From an uncultured Gammaproteobacteria bacterium (lineage in GTDB: Bacteria > Pseudomonadota > Gammaproteobacteria > Steroidobacterales > Woeseiaceae): DNA of 10,847 bases. Made by a program: the position numbers and the translations under genes. Each line of letters starts with the position of its first letter. The first letter of the stretch is position 1. Location of the stretch: the NCBI GenBank assembly GCA_938003715.1, contig CALKYK010000555.1, forward strand, positions 1 through 10,847, read 5' to 3'. The notes beneath the pieces are model-generated. The model was given only the letters and a program-made list of their open reading frames with translations, did no database searches and was not told the DNA's origin. Positions 7,154 through 10,847 of this stretch are shown one piece after another.

Positions 7154-7753
7154 CTATTCCTCCATCTCGAACGTGTAGAGCTTGCGGATGTTTCGCGATA
7201 CTTGCGGTACGCCGTCCACTACGCGCGGAACGTATCGCGACCGCTCGGCGGCGGCGATTGCCGGCTTCTCGAACACGGAGTGCGACGATTCGAGGACGCG
7301 CACGTTCTCGACCGTGCCAAGTTCGGTGACGTCGAACTCGACGACGACATGACCCTCGATGCCTCGATCGACCGCAATCAACGGGTATTCCGGTTGCACA
7401 TTGATGACACTCACGAGCGGCCCGTCTGCCCGCGGAAGCGCCGTCGGCTGGCTGAAGTGACGCCCCGGGTTCGGCACCTGCGTCCGGACGCCGATGACAG
7501 CTCCGGTGTGCTGGTTGTTCGTCAGCGATCGCTGCGGCGGCGTGACGACCGGCGGGTCGATCCGCTGCGGTGGCCGCTCGCGGGTCCGCGGCGGCTTTTC
7601 GTCCCTGGGAACGCGAACGAGATCGAGTGAGCCGCGGGTGTCCGGAGCCGTCGATGCAACTTCTGTTTGTTCGATCAGGAACTGCATCGTCCATAGCAGT
7701 GCCGTGGTGGTTGTCATGCCGATCGTGGCGGCAACGAGGTAGCGACTGATCAT
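7154..7753 (-). CDS. Energy transducer TonB (short, TonB2-like)
   Basis: A 199-residue TonB-family protein that would link inner-membrane proton-motive force to outer-membrane transporters. The architecture is complete: an N-terminal membrane anchor at about residues 4-26; a Pro/Arg-rich periplasmic linker at about 50-75 (KPPRTRERPPQR, DPPVVTPPQR); and a C-terminal TonB domain from about 112 to 199 with PEYP at 121-124, G134-x-V136-V-V-E-F, and the final YVPRVVDGVPQVSR segment. The anchor starts MISRYLVAATIG, has no histidine in the membrane segment, and ends in MQFLIEQ, which resembles TonB2-type proteins rather than E. coli TonB. Such genes usually sit beside exbB/exbD; none is seen here. 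AGGGAGGA at 7766-7759 gives a strong ribosome site. The gene is divergent from padR and its promoter carries two copies of the PadR-type operator motif. Confidence 0.9.
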   Translation of the reverse strand: MISRYLVAATIGMTTTTALLWTMQFLIEQTEVASTAPDTRGSLDLVRVPRDEKPPRTRERPPQRIDPPVVTPPQRSLTNNQHTGAVIGVRTQVPNPGRHFSQPTALPRADGPLVSVINVQPEYPLIAVDRGIEGHVVVEFDVTELGTVENVRVLESSHSVFEKPAIAAAERSRYVPRVVDGVPQVSRNIRKLYTFEMEE

Positions 7754-7794
7754 CGGATTCCTCCCTTCACCCGCCGACGCTTCGACCCGCCTGA

Positions 7795-7815
7795 ATACCT
7801 AGAAGTGACAGGTAT
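7795..7815 (+). promoter_or_regulatory. Operator copy A (21-bp palindrome)
   Basis: Arms ATACCT (7795-7800) and AGGTAT (7810-7815) are perfectly inverted around the 9-base core AGAAGTGAC. It covers the predicted tonB start site near 7807 and the downstream edge of its -10 box. It is 18/21 identical to copy C read on the minus strand. Confidence 0.72.
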
Positions 7816-7842
7816 TATAGATACCTAGAACTAAAAAGTAAC
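7814..7842 (-). promoter_or_regulatory. tonB promoter
   Basis: On the minus strand a perfect TATAAT lies at 7819-7814. A partial -35 (GTTACT, 3 of 6) lies 17 bases upstream at 7842-7837. The predicted start is near 7807, with a leader of about 54 bases before ATG 7753. The weak -35 may be offset by the perfect -10. Operator copy B fills the spacer and copy A covers the start site. Confidence 0.55.
7821..7841 (+). promoter_or_regulatory. Operator copy B (degenerate right arm)
   Basis: Left arm ATACCT at 7821-7826, core AGAACTAAA, right arm AAGTAA at 7836-7841. It is 17/21 identical to copy C on the minus strand and shares the ten-base start ATACCTAGAA with copy A. It lies exactly between the -35 and -10 of the tonB promoter. 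A second small inverted repeat, GGTAT/ATACC at 7811-7825, joins copies A and B. Confidence 0.6.
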
Positions 7843-7844
7843 GA

Positions 7845-7873
7845 TTGTGATACCTTTTACTTCGAGGTATACT
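7845..7873 (+). promoter_or_regulatory. padR promoter
   Basis: TTGTGA at 7845-7850 (4 of 6) and TATACT at 7868-7873 (5 of 6) are separated by exactly 17 bases. The predicted start near 7880 leaves about 30 bases before ATG 7910. Because this promoter overlaps the upstream GTG at 7847, it argues that the padR protein does not start there. Confidence 0.6.
7850..7870 (-). promoter_or_regulatory. Operator copy C (21-bp palindrome) inside the padR promoter
   Basis: Arms ATACCT (7850-7855) and AGGTAT (7865-7870) are perfectly inverted. The core, read on the minus strand, is CGAAGTAAA. It occupies the whole -35/-10 spacer and touches both hexamers, the classic position for negative autoregulation. 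Confidence 0.72.
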
Positions 7874-7909
7874 CCGCGGATCATTTGTCGGCCGGGTATC
7901 AGCAGTTCC

Positions 7910-8248
7910 ATGCGGCAGAGCAATCCTCCTTTCATGAGCGGCGTGCCGGAGCTGCTGTTGCTCCGGCTCCTCGGGCAGCGCGAGATGTACGGCTACGAGC
8001 TGGTCCGCTCGATCAAGCTGGTCACCAACGACGCGATCACGCTCGGGGAGGGCGTCATATACCCGGTGCTGCATTCTCTGGAACGAAACGGCGCACTCAA
8101 GGCCAAAAGGAAAAAGGTCGACGGCCGCACCCGTGTCTATTACGCGCTGACCGCCAGGGGGCGGAAGCGCCTCGAACGGCTGCACGGCGAATGGCGGCGG
8201 ATACAGTCCGGCGTAGCTGCCGCGATGGAGGAACCTGCCAATGCGTGA
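7910..8248 (+). CDS. PadR family transcriptional regulator
   Basis: A 112-residue DNA-binding protein with the PadR winged-helix layout: helix 1 GVPELLLLRLLGQ, then REMYGYELVRSI at about 24-35, the recognition region with GEGVIYPVLHSLERNGAL at about 46-63, and the beta wing KRKKVDGRTRVYYALTARGRKRL. It lacks the long C-terminal dimer domain, so it belongs to the short PadR-s1 type. I chose ATG 7910 because the upstream GTG at 7847 lies inside the promoter; ATG 7934 is also possible, and neither has a good ribosome site. The gene overlaps the HAAS gene by 8 bases. Family knowledge: short PadR proteins are mostly repressors, often paired with HAAS membrane partners. It probably binds the 21-bp operators upstream and controls itself and tonB; this is inferred. 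Confidence 0.9.
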   Translation: MRQSNPPFMSGVPELLLLRLLGQREMYGYELVRSIKLVTNDAITLGEGVIYPVLHSLERNGALKAKRKKVDGRTRVYYALTARGRKRLERLHGEWRRIQSGVAAAMEEPANA

Positions 8249-8666
8249 ATCCTGGCTCGACGACATCCGGAATCGCTTGCAGGTGGCTGGAATCGCACCA
8301 GCCGGTGCCGCGCGAATGATCGCGGAACTCGACGATCATCTAGAGGATCTTGTCGAGGAAGGTCGTCGCCTCGGGCTGGATGCGAAGGAAGCCAGGCAGT
8401 ACGCGATGCAGCGACTCGGCGCGCCGGAACAGATAGCGGCACAGGCAAGCAGGCACGATGAACTGAAAACATGGAGCGGCCGGCACCCGCAGCTTGCCCG
8501 CGTCTACCTGCCGTTTGCTTACGTGGTTTTGCTCCCGCTGGCGCCGATTTTCGCCGGTGCGGCAAACGCCGGCATCGTGCTGCGGTGGGGCGCATCGCTG
8601 ATGCTCGCCGGCGCGGTCACGGCGCTGATGATGCTCGCGCTGCAGCTCTCGATCGCCCTTACCTGA
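8241..8666 (+). CDS. HAAS-domain membrane protein paired with PadR
   Basis: A 141-residue protein. Residues 1-75 form an all-helical domain: ESWLDDIRNRLQ, then ARMIAELDDHLEDLVEEGRRLGLDAKEARQYAMQRLGAPEQIAAQ. The E-L-x-x-HLEDL and A-x-x-RLG-x-P-E pattern is that of HAAS/DUF1700-like signalling domains. Two hydrophobic segments follow, at about 88-108 and 118-140. Family knowledge: HAAS domains are usually encoded directly after short PadR regulators and are thought to pass a membrane signal to them. Its ATG lies inside the padR gene (8-base overlap ATGCGTGA), with GGAGGAA about 7 bases before it, so the two are translationally coupled. No enzymatic or transporter domain is fused to it, so it looks like a pure sensor or anchor. 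The stop lies 4 bases from the stop of the convergent DUF3108 gene. Confidence 0.8.
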   Translation: MRESWLDDIRNRLQVAGIAPAGAARMIAELDDHLEDLVEEGRRLGLDAKEARQYAMQRLGAPEQIAAQASRHDELKTWSGRHPQLARVYLPFAYVVLLPLAPIFAGAANAGIVLRWGASLMLAGAVTALMMLALQLSIALT

Positions 8667-8670
8667 GCCA

Positions 8671-9420
8671 CTACTCCCCGATTTGCGCCACCGCTGATTC
8701 GAGCGGCACGTAGTTCGTCAATTCCGCGCGCAATCGCAGCTTGCCTTTGCGGTGCTGTTCGATCACGGCCGGGAGATAGCCCAGTTCCTCCACGCACCAC
8801 AGTGTCGTTATGCGCGAAGAGTTTTCCGCTTGGTGCTGTATGCCTACCGCCTCGAAAGTGCCGAACGGCACTTCGATCGTCCTGTGCCCCGCATTGCGGA
8901 TAGACAGCACCTTCAGCTCTTCCGCATCCTGCAGCAGGTAGCGCTGACGCTCCTCGCCGGTGATGAGGTCATGCATCAGGCCGTACTGCAAGGTGACCCG
9001 GTCGTGGACCGGCGCCTCGAGAGACGACCGGTACTCGGCTCCGTCGATCAGGCCCGATACCTCGTAGTCATCCCAGTCGAACGCAAGGTCGACCACCTGC
9101 CCGTCGCTCGACAACGAATCGACGGAACGGTACACATCCGGTCGGATACCATCCGCATGGAGCGAGAACATCGAGTGTTCGCGGATCGCGCCGCGCGCGA
9201 CCAGCCGCGACATGCCGGTGGCTTCGATCGTCGATTGCGCCTGGTAGCCGGTGGCGGTGGTTTCGAATCGCGTACGCAACTCTCCGCCAAGCACGCTGAT
9301 CCGGACCCGGTACTCGGCAATGTGCGGCGTCAACCCGTCACCCGCGAGCAGTGATCCGGGGAGCAATGTCGCAAGAAGCGAGACGGCAAACAAAAAAACA
9401 ATTCGGCTATTCATCAGCAT
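8671..9420 (-). CDS. DUF3108 domain protein, exported
   Basis: A 249-residue protein of the DUF3108 family, whose function is not established. Residues 1-26 form a signal peptide (MLMNSRIVFLFAVSLLATLLPGSLLA), so it acts in the periplasm or envelope. The mature part has the family course: AEYRVRISVLGGELRTRFE near the start, the alternating-strand middle with PDVYRSVDSL and a VTLQYGLMHDLI segment, then IEVPFGTFEAVGIQHQ and LWCVEELGYLPAVIEQHRKGKLRLRAEL near the end. The start could be ATG 9420 or the in-frame ATG 9414; neither has a Shine-Dalgarno match. The upstream acyltransferase stop (9428-9426) is 5 bases away, so translation is probably coupled to it. The shared operon suggests an envelope-lipid context but proves no function. 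Confidence 0.85.
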   Translation of the reverse strand: MLMNSRIVFLFAVSLLATLLPGSLLAGDGLTPHIAEYRVRISVLGGELRTRFETTATGYQAQSTIEATGMSRLVARGAIREHSMFSLHADGIRPDVYRSVDSLSSDGQVVDLAFDWDDYEVSGLIDGAEYRSSLEAPVHDRVTLQYGLMHDLITGEERQRYLLQDAEELKVLSIRNAGHRTIEVPFGTFEAVGIQHQAENSSRITTLWCVEELGYLPAVIEQHRKGKLRLRAELTNYVPLESAVAQIGE

Positions 9421-9425
9421 CGTGC

Positions 9426-10226
9426 TCAGGCGGCGAGTAGCTGCTTCGACTCGGCGAGCAGGGCATTGGTTGCATACTGCATCTGCATCCGGTAGTCCTC
9501 GATCTTGTCCATCGGCGTGTTCCTCGGCACCTCGATCGGCTCACCAACGGCCAGGACCACGCGCGCGAACGGCTTCGGGATCATGAAGGCGTCCCAGCGG
9601 TCGAGGTACCAGGCACGGTCCGCTGCGCAGGCGAGCGGCACCATCGGTGCGCCGCCGATGCGCGCCATCAGCACCGCGCCGAGCTTGAATTCGTGCTGCG
9701 GCCCGTTCGGCCCGTCCGCGGTGGTGACGATCGAGACGCCGCGCTTCATCATCTGTTGCATGTCGCGAAGCACGAGTGCGCCGGTCTGGTTCGCCGATCC
9801 TCGAATGACTTCCGCTCCCCAGCTGCGGGCAATGCGTGCCGGGACTTCGCCGTCGACGGATGCCGATATGAGGAAACAGGCTTTGAAACCGCGCCGGATC
9901 CAGTCGCGCATCAGGCGCGAACAGAGGATGTGATGCTGGTGCCAGTAGCACGGGGCATAGACCGTATCGCGGTCGGCCAGGATTTTGTCCGCGACCTCGG
10001 CGCCGATGACTTTTTGCACCCGGTAGGTCGAGGTCAACAGCGCGAAAACGGCGCGTAGCAGGGGCAGGCCGAGAAAATAGTACAGGCGGCGGCCCACGGA
10101 CATCGAGCGACGCGAACGCGCGCTGCGGCGCGCCTCGACATCCGAATAATCCGCTCGTGATTCCTTGTCGGGCATCGCCATGTCCGCCGGGCCCGGGTGC
10201 GAGATCGCCACATCTTTCGATTGCAT
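9426..10226 (-). CDS. DUF374 lysophospholipid acyltransferase-like protein
   Basis: A 266-residue protein from ATG 10226 with the DUF374 (COG2121) signature. Visible blocks are APCYWHQHHILCSRL at about 91-105 (the WH motif that stands for the acyltransferase HX4D region in this group), FLISASVDGEVPARIARSWGAEVIRGS at 118-144, TADGPNGPQHEFKLGA at 169-184, and MVPLACAADRAWYLDRWDAFMIPKPFARV at 195-223. Family knowledge: relatives are predicted membrane-associated acyltransferases of lipid A or phospholipid metabolism; few are tested. The first 42 residues are hydrophilic and Arg-rich, and in-frame ATGs at 10181 and 10103 are alternative starts, the last giving MSVGRRLYYFLGLP. None has a clear ribosome site, so the N-terminus is uncertain. 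A membrane-associating hydrophobic stretch lies at about 49-65. It leads the operon with the DUF3108 gene. Confidence 0.88.
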   Translation of the reverse strand: MQSKDVAISHPGPADMAMPDKESRADYSDVEARRSARSRRSMSVGRRLYYFLGLPLLRAVFALLTSTYRVQKVIGAEVADKILADRDTVYAPCYWHQHHILCSRLMRDWIRRGFKACFLISASVDGEVPARIARSWGAEVIRGSANQTGALVLRDMQQMMKRGVSIVTTADGPNGPQHEFKLGAVLMARIGGAPMVPLACAADRAWYLDRWDAFMIPKPFARVVLAVGEPIEVPRNTPMDKIEDYRMQMQYATNALLAESKQLLAA

Positions 10227-10379
10227 GCTGCAATCATGGCGCAGGGCGGATGAACCGGGCGTGAATACGCGCCTGCGCGGCGCGAGTGTGCAGTATCCGT
10301 CGCCAGACCGTCAATGTACTATTGCGCCAGCCCGGCACAGCGGGTCGCCGGCGCCCAATCACTTTTATTTATCAATTTC
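10227..10379. other. Divergent spacer between the acyltransferase and P450 genes
   Basis: A 153-base gap that must hold two start regions. It is GC-rich except for an AT-rich patch at about 10356-10379, just before the P450 ATG. I find no hexamer pair with good spacing on either strand and no Shine-Dalgarno match before 10380. Confidence 0.4.
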
Positions 10380-10847
10380 ATGAGCTTACCGAGCCCCGAC
10401 AAGCCAGAGCCGCCGGGACCCGAGGCGCCGGTCGCGCTCGGCATCGATCCCGGGACGCTGGCGACGCTCAGGTCCCTGCAGGCGGAATTCGGCGACCTGG
10501 TCAGGGTGACGAAACCGAACGGGCGGAAGGCGCTGTTCGTCAACGATCCGGAAGCGGTACGCCGTCTGCTGGTGCGACGGCACACGCACTACCACAAGGG
10601 ACCGGGGTTCGAGCGGGTGAAAATGCTGCTGGGCAACGGACTGATCGTCAGTGACGGCGACACGTGGCGTCGTTCGCGGCGCATGATCCAGCCCGCCTTC
10701 AGCCGCCAGAACGTTCACCGCCTGGTATCAGTAATGATCGACTGCACGCGCGCACGGGCCGCGTCCTGGTCCCAAGTGGCCGAGGCCGGCGGCTCCCTCG
10801 ACATCACCCAGGAAACGAGCGATTTCGCCCTCGAACTCATCCTGCGT
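10380..10847 (+). CDS. Cytochrome P450, N-terminal part (3' end outside the window)
   Basis: The frame is open from ATG 10380 to the right edge (156 codons). It matches the N-terminal third of a bacterial cytochrome P450, a heme monooxygenase. Landmarks are LQAEFGDLVRVTKPNG at about 34-48, LFVNDPEAVRRLLV (the beta1 strand and helix B region), a GPGFERVKMLLGNGLIVSDGDTWRRSRRMIQPAFS block at 74-108 with the helix C residues W96-R97-x-x-R100 that contact the heme propionate, and ETSDFALELILR entering helix E. The heme-cysteine loop and the I helix are not in the window, so neither can be checked. There is no N-terminal membrane anchor, so it should be soluble. The GNGL-x-x-SDGD-x-W-x-x-xRR pattern resembles fatty-acid or alkane-type P450s, but substrate cannot be stated. 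It is divergent from the DUF374 gene. Confidence 0.88.
   Translation, partial: MSLPSPDKPEPPGPEAPVALGIDPGTLATLRSLQAEFGDLVRVTKPNGRKALFVNDPEAVRRLLVRRHTHYHKGPGFERVKMLLGNGLIVSDGDTWRRSRRMIQPAFSRQNVHRLVSVMIDCTRARAASWSQVAEAGGSLDITQETSDFALELILR

Noticed and set aside
7847..7909. Longer padR protein starting at GTG 7847
   Set aside because: That stretch contains the -10 box, operator C and the predicted transcription start near 7880, so it is unlikely to be translated.
10286..10654. 122-codon plus-strand frame overlapping the P450 start
   Set aside because: It is out of frame with the clear P450 reading from 10380 and has no recognisable protein features.

Overview
The window is GC-rich, densely packed bacterial DNA with two cut-off genes at the edges and eleven genes in between. 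Intergenic gaps are short, orientations alternate often, and no stretch over 300 bases lacks a gene. An energy transducer TonB, a lipobox lipoprotein, a DUF3108 protein and a DUF374 acyltransferase indicate a Gram-negative cell with an outer membrane. The mix (PhoD, pirin, M64 peptidase, AlkX-type glycosylase, PadR/HAAS pair, cytochrome P450) suggests an environmental gammaproteobacterium or a close proteobacterial relative. That placement is an inference from family content only. I see no tRNA, rRNA, CRISPR array, insertion sequence or phage gene.

Layout. 1-737 (+) is the C-terminal part of a PhoD-like phosphatase. It converges on an FMN split-barrel protein (744-1304, -), which shares a 74-base divergent spacer with an AlkX/YcaQ-type DNA glycosylase (1379-2587, +). 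Next comes a two-gene minus-strand operon: a DAO-type FAD oxidoreductase (5379-3985) whose 3' end overlaps an M64 zinc metallopeptidase (4024-2606). Divergent from it are a pirin (5466-6344, +) and then a small outer-membrane lipoprotein (6465-7064, +).

7154-8666 is the most interesting segment. An orphan tonB-like gene (-) diverges from a padR/HAAS-domain gene pair (+). The spacer holds three copies of a 21-bp motif, two of them perfect-arm palindromes (ATACCT-N9-AGGTAT). One copy fills the -35/-10 spacer of the padR promoter, one fills that of the tonB promoter, and the third covers the predicted tonB start site. This reads as one regulatory switch: a PadR repressor, a membrane HAAS partner that may relay a signal to it, and a TonB energy transducer as the controlled output. 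The repeats are visible in the sequence; the functional chain is inferred.

8671-10226 (-) is a tightly coupled pair, a DUF374 acyltransferase followed by an exported DUF3108 protein, both likely to act at the cell envelope. Divergent from it, a cytochrome P450 gene starts at 10380 and runs off the right edge.
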